NCBI GenBank assembly: GCA_015143295.1
Contig: CM026556.1
Span: 16,616,547 to 16,680,546, forward strand
DNA length: 64,000 nucleotides
Direction of reading: 5' to 3'
From: Tetracentron sinense
Taxonomy: Eukaryota > Streptophyta > Magnoliopsida > Trochodendrales > Trochodendraceae
This document shows, piece by piece, positions 47,531 through 57,815 of this stretch. The translations under genes were made by a program, and so were the position numbers. The number at the start of each line of letters is the position of its first letter. Position 1 is the first letter of the stretch. Under the pieces are notes generated by a model. The model ran no database searches. It was not told the DNA's origin and saw only the letters and a program-made list of their open reading frames with translations.

Positions 47531-50171
47531 CTTGGCAAAAACCCTTGAGGTGATTGCTTTTCTTTAAACAATTTTATTCTTAGATACATGCTCTATGTGA
47601 GACATCCAAATTTCACAAACTCAGATTTTTAACCTAAGTCCGAAATTGATTAATCTCCATCCTCTCTTTTTTTTGTAATTTAATTTGATTTTCCTGGACT
47701 GAATCATTTCGTATGCCCTATTTTTTCCTTTTGTAGAATGGTCGAACCTCCGAGATACTTTCACGAGACTGAAAACCTTCGTCAAGTTGACATTGACGAA
47801 GACGACAAGAATGGGGCGAGTTTGAATCGCCAATTGGAGATCATGGGAGAGTTTGGAGCAGAGGACGTTGAGCCTATTCCCGTTATAGATCCCAGGGAGT
47901 GGGTTCTTCACGGAAAAATACCCGTGTGCATTTATGATGCTGAGAAGGGTTTGATAGGCAACACATCAGTTCTTGATGGAAGCTATCTGACACCTTCCCA
48001 TGCCACAGTAGACCTGCCAAGCAAAGAACCAGAAAGGGTACTGAAAGAAGTTTTCCTAATCTTGATGACCCGGACTGACGACGTTTGCTAGGACGCCTCC
48101 ATGGTTATCAAGAGTTGCTCTACAGTTGACAACAGAAATCTATGGCCATCATGGGTTCATGATGTATATATCCGCTTCAGTGATGAATTGACAACTCTTT
48201 GCATCCGAGGAGCAGTTGGACTTGCCCGATATGAGTATAAGCGGGATGTTCTTATATTTCGCAGCCTGCTCAACCGTAGGTGTACGGAGACTAATACCTC
48301 CATATGGCCTGGGAGAGATCGGACTTTCCATTCATGCAATAAACCGCATCTCAGGGCTGCCGGTTAGCGGAGCCTTCTATAATGAGTTTAACCCGTTAAC
48401 AACGTTCTTTATTTAGAGAGCATTCCCACTTGCACTAGAGAGTTGTACAAGGTTTATGATGCCCTTTTGAGATCAAATGCAGATAGAGCGACACCCCCTA
48501 CCGATATGGGCAAAGCTCCCGATGTTGATGAAGAAGCTGAAGAAGCAGTGCTGAGTAAAGGTGCCAAGGCGGCACGCAAAGTGAGCAGGGTCACCCTCAG
48601 GCATTAGCTGGGATATTTTTTCAAGGGAGAACTGTATGGGTACTCCAAACCAACTTACATTACTCCATCTAATGAAGAGATCAGAAATTCGGAGATCAAG
48701 ACCAATGATGGGGTCAGCCAAGAAGGTTATCTGGTCGCTTTCTTATCTTGCTAGCTATGCAGTTTTGTCCTGCCTTCGTGTAGAGTAGATGTAGCACCCC
48801 GGACTTTTTCATCTTTAATGAATGGCACCTTCGTAGCTAATTGGCCGTTTTTGTAGTCAAATTAATAAATAAGGGAGAAATCGGAAATTCCGAAACGTCA
48901 GAAATGTTCGTTTTCGAAAGACGAACCCAACGCAAGTTGAATCGTCAAAATCCGACGAGCGAGTCAAAAGATATGGTCAAAACAGTCCAGACATACAGAA
49001 GACCGATCGCTCGGTCCAGTCAGCGATCGATCGGTCCATAACCGATCGATCGGTAGCTATCGCACGGTCAGAAATTTTGTATGGGGAAATTTTCCAGAGA
49101 GTGAGTTTTTGACCGGTCGATCGGTCATAAACACCGATCGCTCGGTAGGCAACCGATCGATCGGTCATAACCACCGATCGCTCGGTCTTCGTGTTTTTCA
49201 GAATTTTCATTAAGGGCTTTTTCGTCTTTTGGGTGTTAAACCCTTACCCATAAGGGTTTGCTCGACCCTTTGAGGCCTCACTTACAACACTTAGGGATAT
49301 TTGAGAGAGAGGGAGAAGAAACTAGGGTTCCAAAACCCCCTTTCCATTTGAGAGTAAGATCAATGGTTTAAGCACCCCAAGAGCATCCCTAAAAGCTTGG
49401 ATTTCGAAAATCCAACCTCAAGTTCGTGTGGGACTCCTTCTCCAAGGTAGGGCAGCGTTTTCTACGGCAACTTCAAGGTTGTTTTCCCCACACTAAGCCT
49501 TCTTCAAGCAAGGATCTTTCTTCTTGCAAGTTGGAGCTTCAATCAAGGTTTCTACTAAGGATCAAGCCTTGATTCAAGGTTAGTACACTCTACTAACTTT
49601 CTTTAGCAATAGTCTAGATTTTCTATTGTGAAATGTGACTCTTGGTAGTATGTTTACTTCCTTATAAAATGTATCATCTCCACTAAATATAAACAAGATA
49701 AGAAAAAGGTATGGATGTGTGGATGGGATGTCGATTGAGGCGATTGGATGCCGTATGGATGTTGTGTGATGTGTGAAATGGAAAATGGAAGATGGGCACT
49801 TTACAAATAACAAATGTACCTTGATGTCTTGATGAAAAATACGCACTAAATAAGGGAAATGGAAGGACTAAGAAATGTGGCCCACCGGGTGTTTGATAAA
49901 ATGACTAAACAAGGGATAAATGGAATTAATGAAGAAAATGGAAATAGAAATTGTGTAAATGTTCTTAGAAATGATAAATTGCTCAAATGTGCTATATGTT
50001 GCCTAAATTTTCATACCACTATGTTAAGGATTGAAATGCCATAGTCATGTGATCCGCCCCTTTTAAGTATGTCATCATGATTACCACCATTGACAAGCAC
50101 ACAAGCACGCATGCATGCATGAAACCGGGTTTTCCAAGATTGTATTTGTATATGATGAATCAAGAACATGA

Positions 50172-50640
50172 CAAGGAGGTTGGTAGCCCAAGGAAGGGTG
50201 CTAGCCTCTGGCTCACAAGAGAAATGAATCAAGAACATGACAAGGAGGTTGGTAGCCCAAGGAAGGGTGCTAGCCTCTGGCTCACAAGAGAAATGAATCA
50301 AGAACAGGACAAGGAGGTTGGTAGCCCCAGGAAGGGTGCTAGCCTCTGGCTCACAAGTGAAATGAATCAAGAACATGACAAGGAGGTTGGTAGCCCCAGG
50401 AAGGGTGCTAGCCTCTGGCTCACAAGAGAAATGGAACAAGAACATGACAAGGAGGTTGGTAGCCCCAGGAAGGGTGCTAGCCTCTGGCTCACAAGAGAAA
50501 CGGAATAAGAACATGACAAGGAGGTTGGTAGCCCCAGGAAGGGTGCTAGCCTCTGGCTCACAAGTGAAATGCAAGAGAGAACATGACAAGGAGGTTGGTA
50601 GCCCAAGGAAGGGTGCTAGCCTCTGGCTCACAAGTATACA
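50172..50640 (+). repeat. 69-bp LTR minisatellite, seven units
   Basis: Seven copies at a regular 69-70 bp spacing (starts 50172, 50241, 50310, 50379, 50448, 50517, 50587). Each has GGAGGTTGGTAGCCC, GGAAGGGTGCTAGCCTCTGG and CTCACAAG. Because 69 is a multiple of three, all six frames stay open across it, which explains the long repetitive frames on both strands here. They are not genes. Confidence 0.95.
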
Positions 50641-50909
50641 AGTCAAGAACAAATCAAGACATGAAATACAAGACAAGACACGACACACATACATGATTTG
50701 ACCGAGACACGAAAAGGGTTTCCGAGACATGAGTTTTACCGAGGTTTTTGCATTCATACACGCATGTCAAGATATGGCTATGTATCTTATGCTTTCACTA
50801 TTGCTTTAAATTAATATCTTGTATTGCTCACTGTTGTTATGCTTTCGCTATTGTTATGGTTAGCTAGTAGTTTGTACTCGCTGAGTATTCCATGCTCAGC
50901 CGTACTTTT

Positions 50910-51050
50910 ATGTCGGCAGGTACTGTGGATGTCCTCGACCCCGAGCCTTGGGTCGAGGAGGAGTATGTAGAGGAGAGGGAGCCACCTACCCCATGGCAGT
51001 CTCAAGAGGATGGGGACTTGGATGTGTGGCCATACCTCGACTACTGTTGA
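50910..51050 (+). CDS. LTR-borne acidic micro-ORF, 46 codons (solo LTR 48790-51329)
   Basis: It reads MSAGTVDVLDPEPWVEEEYV, then EEREPPTPWQSQED, ending PYLDYC and TGA. The ATG is 9 nt after the hairpin (50880-50900), and the second hairpin begins 38 nt after the stop. The ATG within the hairpin is also in frame. Confidence 0.47.
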   Translation: MSAGTVDVLDPEPWVEEEYVEEREPPTPWQSQEDGDLDVWPYLDYC

Positions 51051-54000
51051 GAGGACAGTGTTAGAAAGTTCCTTTTTGTATTTTGATAGGTGGGCATGTC
51101 CACCTTTACTTTGATTGTATTTAGTATATGTTAACTTGGAATACTATATGGAGTAATAGAAGAAAAGAAAAAGTTGGCTTATGCTTTCGCACTTATGTTT
51201 AATTCCGCGCTCTGATTATCATTGTATTATGTTATGTTTAGCCTCTTGCATTACAGGATGGTTTGACAGGTACACGTAGTCACCTCTAAAGTATCCCTTA
51301 ACTCCTAGGGGGTATTTTGGGGTGTGACAGTAGAAGTAATCCGTCCTGAAACATTTGTGGTAGCTGGTAGAATGGCAACTGGTGTGAGGCATTCCCTGCT
51401 TATCCCAATGATGGCATCATTATACAGAGAGATGGGAGTCATCGCCTAGAGCCAATACCCAGGTCACAATTTAGCCCAAGGTCCTTTCCAGTAACTGTTT
51501 GGCTAGATTGGTCAATATTTCCATTCTTCTTATCCGAGATGGATAGACACTGAAACCGAGATGGATCTACCATATCTGGTATACATAGCGGGTCAAACAC
51601 CTGCCAAGTATCGTTCCTGGGAGACAATTAGACACATGTTCACCACTCGTGGTCTATATAAAGCTCATCCCTTCAAGGGAGCTTCTGAGTTGGCTAGGAA
51701 AAATTATCTGGTAGATGACATGAGCCTGGGTTACTCCGGCAGGGACTTCTTGATGATGATGAGTCTTCGTCCAGCAAAGCTTCTATGGTTCCTCGACAAG
51801 GAATGCTTCGTGGAACCTTACTAACCAGATTTGGCCGGCAATTCGGGTATGACCAAGCAAAACCACCTGCACTGGAGACTGTCGATTGCACTTTAGCTGA
51901 TTTTCATCAAATCAAACAAGAGTGGAATCATTTGATATGTGTTGACACTCGCTCAAGATTCTTTATTCCCTCTCAAGCGTAAGAAGGTCGTCCTTTACTG
52001 AGATTTTCCACCTCGTGGTTAAACTACACTTCCGCCTATTTGAAGTACAGTGGCCGTAATATTCTAGTCGTGGTTATGAAGGAATATCTGGCAAGGATTG
52101 CCGCGGCTACTGCTAAGGCTGGTGGTCCTGCTCTCACTCAAGCACCTGGTGCTAGAAAGAGAAAAGATCCATCAAGGGCCAAGGCACCCGCCAAAAGACA
52201 AAAGACCGCTGCTGATACCCGCAAGCATCCAAGGACTAGACTAGCTCCCAAGGGTAAAGGCAGACGTGTTCAGAGAAGCCCCTCTCCCATCATCGAGCTG
52301 ACTGAGGAACAAATCTAGATGGCCCAGATAGTTGCCCTTGCGGCTGAGCATGACATACCAATTCATGTCGACACTAACAATTTTGAGGACATGTATGAAG
52401 GACCTCAAGGAGCTGTAAAATTTATTGTCCATCCAGAAGATCCATCAGCTGTGACTACTGTTGGGATAGCTGTCTGAACCTCGTATTTTGGAGGGATTGG
52501 GTGAGACGATCGTGGTTGAACCAACTGATAATGCCGATGCTGGAGCTGACTCGCCGACAGATGACGATCATCAATCCACTCCTGATCGCTCCTTAGATGA
52601 ATTTGCCGAGAATATTTAGAATAATCCCATGGACCCAAGTCTTCATGAAGCTCACCTTGCTATTGCTTTAGAAGAAGCTCGTAGAGCAAGGGAGTTAGAA
52701 GCGCATTTACTTTTCAAAGCCCAAATAGCTTAAGCCGCTTTGCTTTCTATCCAAACTCAGCGAGCCATTAGGAAAGCTAAAAGGCGTACTCTTAAAGCTA
52801 GGCATTCCTCGGGTTCGAAGGTTGATGGAGAATTCATCTAGACTATCGGAGTTATTTCCAAGGCTGTGCCAATTGGGACTGACCCTAACCTTGCAAGAAC
52901 TGAGGCAGTGGTGCAATAAACACAGCGAGTATCAGTCCTGTCGATGAAGTTCTTAATACAGAACGGGCCACGTCAGCCAAACCTACAAGGTCAGCAATAA
53001 ATGAAGTGACACAAGAGCCAGTAGGCGTTACTACCGAAGTTGAGACCAGGGCTGACACAAGGCCTAAAGAAAGGACCGAGGAAAATTTGAGCTCAGAACT
53101 GCCAGCTGAGATAGAGCCGGATGCCGAAGTGATTACTGAAGCGAGGTCAGAAGTTGGGATGGATGCTGAGGCCAACATGGGGCTTGAAACCGAGGCTAGT
53201 ATTGAACTCACTAAACCTAATGCAGGGACTGTGGCCGAAGTTGGAGCTGAGGTAGAGATGAGCTCAGAGCCACAGGTTGAAACAGGGCCGGAGACTGAAA
53301 CAATTGCCGAAGCAAGGCCAGAGGCTGAAGCTGGAGTCACTGTTGAGGCTGTTCAAGATCTTGAGTTAAACACTCCTGAACTCCATATCCAAGAAGTGGA
53401 CTAGGATGCAGATGTTGGAATGGACATAGTTCTATATTCATTGCCATTTACTGGTGAAGGGTTAGCTCCTGAAGACTTACCTTTTCTCGCCATGACTCCA
53501 TCACCTGAGTACAAGCCATCCACTCCTCTGATCAGTCATCCTGAGAGTCCGCCATCCCCCACCAAGCCTCTTTCACCTAAATATACTCCATCTACTCCTC
53601 CGCATGAACCATCTGGTAGATGGTTGGTAGAAAAAAATAGCTACGATTCCCTTCTTAGGAGAATCTCTGGATTTCCCGGTATATGATTTTGATTGCTTCT
53701 TTTATTTCAATCAAATGATTTTTCGCACCTTCTAAATCACAATTCTTTCTTTTGTAGGCATCATCAAGGGAATTATGAATGCTCCAAAGTTTACTTTCGG
53801 AGTACCCAATCACGCTCCGATTCCTCCTCCATCCAAACTGTTGGCTGATGCTTATATAGAGAGTGCTAAATATGTACTCGAAGGCTTGAAAACCTCATTA
53901 CTCAGCAAGAGTTTTAAAGATTTCAAACAGATGCAGGACGATTGTATTTCAGCGTTCAATATTCTTGATCACCTGGGCATCAGAGATCCTATCATACAGT

Positions 54001-54538
54001 AAGAGGTTGAAGCCCTAATTAGTTCAGTTCGGAAGGTATATCGATTAAATAACATAGACCCGATCAGCGGTCTTGAAGTAGAAGCCAGGGATTGTGTTAA
54101 TGACACATCTTTCAAAATAACCGAATTGACTGAAGCTGCCAATGATCTGCGCAAGAAAGTCTATCAAACTGCAGAACATCAACGGGCTGCAGAAGCCGAA
54201 GTAGAGAGCCTCTGTCAACAACTGTAAGAAGCTATGGTTAGAGCTTCAAAAATAAAGAGTGCCCGTGAATCAATGGAAACAGAGCTTGCGACTATCAATT
54301 CTGAATTATCCGACGGACGATCCATGAAGCTTTAAGGTCAGAAGACTTTAGGGAGAATCATCAAATTGAAAGAGGGCTTGGCGGATGCTTGTCAGGAAGT
54401 TGCACGTCTCCACAAACAACAACTCACTAGGATAAAAAAATTATCTTTTTCCGATACCACTCCTCTTATTGAAGAAAATCCTCTCGATATCCATCCTGTA
54501 AATGGAGGTCTTCCTGATGTAAATCCCGCAAATGAATG

Positions 54539-55939
54539 AAAAATTTTGTTTTATCACTAAGCTTATATCATTTTTTTGTATGACAAATTCTTCTTCCCTC
54601 CTTTTTATAGGGGAATGGTGTTCTTTTAAAAGAACCGATTGAACCCAAGTTAATTTCCTCAGGCTTCCTACGTACCTATGATAGGATCAAGTCAAATATA
54701 GTTCGAAAAGGGGCGATTTTAGACTCATAGTCTACGAGTAGATAGTTTCCATTCGTATCTAGGAAGGTATGGACTTGTAATTTAGGAACAAGCCTTTCGA
54801 AAAATGATGAATCTTTTTAGCTCGTATTCAGGAGCCTGTCGAGGCGCTCTAATATTTACCTAAACCAACGCTTAGAGTGTTAGTTTAGCGAGCTTTTCGT
54901 TGCCCTAATTTTTGCCTAGACCTTCTTCTTGAAGTCTTGGTCTAGCGGGCTTTTTATTGTGACTCAATTTTGTCTAAGTCGTCCTTTCGGGTTTTCAACT
55001 TAGCGAGCCATTTTACCCAAACTTTTGCCTAAGTCATCCTTTTGGATTTTCAACTTAGCAGGTATTTTGGTGCCCTAATTTTTGTCTAAACCATCTTTTT
55101 TTTTTGAAGTTTTGGTCTAGCGAGCTTTCAAAATCTTACATTGTTGGTCCGGGGAGATACTCCATTATCCGTCCATTGTAATCAGCAGATATGCTTCTGA
55201 TGGTAAGAAGTCCTTCCTTAGAATTGTAGTTTCTTCTTAGTGCACTAGGTAGCAATTTTTCTCGTTTCACCCATATTGAGGGGCAATAACAATGATTTTG
55301 TATCCCAGGGGGATGATGTTCTTTTAAAAGAACTGATTGAACCCAAGTTAATTTTTCCCAGGCTGCCTACTTACCTATGATAGGATCAAGTCAGACGTAG
55401 TTCAGAAAAGGGATTCGCATTTTGATAGCGAATAGGTAGTTTCCGTTTGACTTCGGCCTTATATTTGGGGAGCTTTTGAAGCTTTGATTCATAATTTAGT
55501 AGCGAATAGGCAGTTTTCGTTCGTGCCTAGGAGGGTTTGGACTTCGGTCTGGTATTCTGGAGACTTTTGAAGCACCGTGAACCTTTTTAGCTCATATTAA
55601 GGAGCCTGTCAAATCGCTCTAATTTTTGCCTAGACTAACTCTGGGAGTGTAAGTCTAGCGAGTTATTTGTTGCCCTAATTTTTGTCTAGACCTTCTTCTT
55701 GAAGCTTTGGTCTAGCGGGTATTTTATTTTGACTTAAATTTTTTATCTAAGCCGTCCTTTCGGATTTTCAGCTTAGTCTAATTTTTGCCTAAGCCGCCCC
55801 CAAGGGCTTTCGACTTAGCGAGCATGACTCTAATTTTTGCCTAAGCCGCCTCTGAGGATTTTTAACTTAGTGAGTCATTTGTGCTCTAAATTTTGCCTAG
55901 ACCGTCTTTTAAAGTTTTGGTCTAACGAGCGTTTCGATT
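54539..55939. repeat. diverged tandem repeats between the PMD-like region and the integrase
   Basis: Two copies of a roughly 700-bp unit start near 54611 and 55309, each with the palindrome GTTCTTTTAAAAGAAC (54620-54635 and 55318-55333) and then GATTGAACCCAAGTTAAT. Within them a 70-80 bp motif recurs about ten times: TTTTTGCCTA(A/G)(A/G)CC, a T/C-rich middle, then CTTAGCGAGC or GGTCTAGCGAGC. No coding sequence is seen. The position corresponds to the repeat-rich 3' region of Tat-lineage elements. Confidence 0.75.
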
Positions 55940-56778
55940 CCTAAGAGTAGTATCGCTTGAGGAATCTTGCAGTGGTTGGAGGGATAATTCGCTCTCTATC
56001 CATTGAGGTCAGCAGGTATGCTTCGTTAGAGTATACCCTCTTGACGACGTATGGCCCTTCCCATTTTGGTTCGAGCTTCCCCTTGGTTCAACGAGTGACG
56101 ATTATCGGAGTTCTGACCATTAAAACCAAATCTCCTATTTTGAAAGACCTTAGTCTTACCCTTTTATTGAAGGCGCTAGTTAGCCTTTGTTGGTACATCT
56201 CTAAACTCTGTTAGTCTTGGAGACGACGTTCATCAAGAGTTTCAAGCTCTGCAAGACGAACCTTAGCTGAATCTTCTTTTGTGAGAGACTACTGAATTGC
56301 CACCCATAAGGACGGAATTTGAATTTCAAGGGGGAGAACTGCTTCACCATCGAAGACTATGGAATACGGCGTGGCTTGTGTCAGAGTCTGATGAGTAGCT
56401 CGGTATGCCTAGAGGGCTTCAGGTAGGCGTTCGTGCCAGTCCCATCTGCTTTTATCCACAACTTTCTTGAGGATTTTGCACAAAGTCTTATTGAAGTCTT
56501 CAGCGAGACCATTCGCGGCTGCATAGTACTAGGTGGAATGGTCCTCTTGGATACCAAATTTGACATACAACTTGTGTATAGGGGCACTTTGAAAAGGTTG
56601 CCTGTTATCCGTGATAATGCTTTTTGGGATCCCGAACCGATATATGATGTTGGTTTGGATGAAGTCTGCCACTGAGTGGTGTTTGACTTCTTTGAGAGCG
56701 ACGGCTTCGGCCCATTTTAAGAAGTAGTTCGTCGCAGTTAGGATGTATTGATGCCCAGCAGATGATGGTGGGGTAAAT
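55940..56778 (-). pseudogene. integrase catalytic core and C-terminus of the Tat-lineage element
   Basis: On the minus strand it reads YILTATNYFLKWAEAVALK, then IPKSIITDNG, YYAAANG, VVDKSRWDWHERLPEAL and RATHQTLTQATPYS, the rve core of Gypsy integrase in Tat-type wording (TDNG with the second catalytic Asp). It joins, across the 56779-62228 LTR and the TAAAT duplication, to the integrase zinc-binding part at 62234-62691. A broken fossil. Confidence 0.85.
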
Positions 56779-57175
56779 TGTCATGACCCAAAATACCCCC
56801 TAGGAGTTAGGGATACTTTAGCTCATGACTGCCGTGTCATACCATCTAGTGATGACACATAAGGCGTACTTACTGTCGCGACCCAAAACCCACCCTAGGA
56901 GTTAGAGTGAATCGCGGACGACTAAATCATGACTTACATGACTTGCTTGACAAACCACCTGCAAAACACCCACAGAGCATATACAATAGAGGATAACAGC
57001 GGAAGCATAACTATAAGACACAGCGGAAGTCTAACAAACCTCTAAGTATATACACATGGTCCAAGTTTTAATACAAAGAAATCAAAACAAAGAAAGTGCG
57101 GACATGCCCGCCAAAATACATGGATATAATCACTCATGCTCACCCACCGCTAATCCACTCAGAATCTAACACCAC

Positions 57176-57295
57176 CTACTGATAACCCTCTGCGGGAGGT
57201 TCCTCCAAAGGCTCCTCGACGTACTCCTCCTCCACCCATGGACCAGGAGCACAAACATCAAATGGAGCAGCAGCTCCCTCAGAACCTGCCGACAT
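57176..57295 (-). CDS. LTR-borne acidic micro-ORF, 39 codons (solo LTR 56874-59116)
   Basis: It reads MSAGSEGAAAPFDVCAPG, then PWVEEEYVEEPLEEPP, ending GYQ and TAG. As in the 19069-21276 copy, the ATG within the upstream hairpin is out of frame. Confidence 0.45.
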   Translation of the reverse strand: MSAGSEGAAAPFDVCAPGPWVEEEYVEEPLEEPPAEGYQ

Positions 57296-57649
57296 AAGAA
57301 GTACGGCTGAGCATGGAATACTGAGCGGGTACTAAGCACTAACCAACAGTCATAGCATACGGATAGCATACATAAAGCAGGAAACAATTCACGCATATAA
57401 GGCAGGAATGATTCATATCATGACAATAAAGTAAAGCAATATAATTCATCATGTTGCATTCATAAAAGCCGGTAAAACCCTTGAAATCTTGTGCACTTGA
57501 CTTGACTGAAATTACCCTTTTTATGCTTGAAACCTTGTCTACCGTGTCATGCGTGTCATGCTTGTATCATGCGTGTATCATGCTTGTATCATGCGTGTAT
57601 CATGCTTGCATCATGCGTGTATCATGTTTGCTTGTTCTGAAAAGTAATC

Positions 57650-57815
57650 TACTTGTGAGGGAAGGGAGACCCTTCTTCCTAGAATGCTCATGCTTGTCCT
57701 TCCACTTGTGAGATTCACTTGTGAGATGTCCTTGTGAGATGCACTTGCGAGGGAAGGGAGACCCTTCTTATGATATGTATGCACTTGCGAGGGAAGGGAG
57801 ACCCTTCTTATGAAA
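57650..57815 (-). repeat. LTR minisatellite with GAAGGG/CCCTTC hairpins (minus orientation)
   Basis: On the minus strand the units read GAAGGG-TCT-CCCTTC followed by CCTC(A/G)CAAGT. Three full units and shorter CTCACAAG-only repeats are present. Confidence 0.75.

Larger units (their letters stand above)
48790..51329 (+). mobile_element. Tekay-type solo LTR inside the PMD-like region
   Basis: It begins TGTAGCACCCCGGAC, ends GGGGTGTGACA, and is flanked by GTAGA (48785-48789 and 51330-51334). It contains the CAAGTTGAATCGTCAAAAT block (48932), CGATCG palindromes (49001-49187), the 69-bp minisatellite, hairpin (50880-50900), micro-ORF and the second hairpin GGTGGGCATGTCCACC (51089-51104). Same family as 15024-17414. 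Confidence 0.92.
47738..54538 (+). pseudogene. PMD-like (plant mobile domain) extra ORF antisense to the Tat element (fossil)
   Basis: The reading begins MVEPPRYFHETENL at 47738, directly after TTTTGTAG, which could be an acceptor ending a leader intron. The N-terminal and middle parts (to 48416, then 51335-52320) include IGLSIHAINRISGLPVSGAFYNEF and RFGRQFGYDQ, wording I associate with plant mobile domain proteins. A basic segment (ARKRKDPSRAKAPAKRQK) follows, then an acidic Glu-rich stretch (53006-53404), a Pro-rich stretch, an intron-like interval with GT...AG ends (53679-53757), and a probable coiled-coil C-terminus to 54538. A solo LTR at 48790-51329 splits it. It runs against the minus-strand integrase next door, as the antisense extra ORFs of Tat-lineage elements do. 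Several breaks. Family and origin are inferences. Confidence 0.5.

Noticed and set aside
50011-50757. Long repetitive open frames on both strands across the minisatellite
   Set aside because: The 69-bp unit is a multiple of three, so frames without stops stay open through all copies. The translations are pure repeats with no domain.
53006-53404. Acidic Glu-rich 132-codon frame considered as a separate host gene
   Set aside because: It is colinear with the PMD-like region on both sides and has no independent start signals; treated as part of that region.
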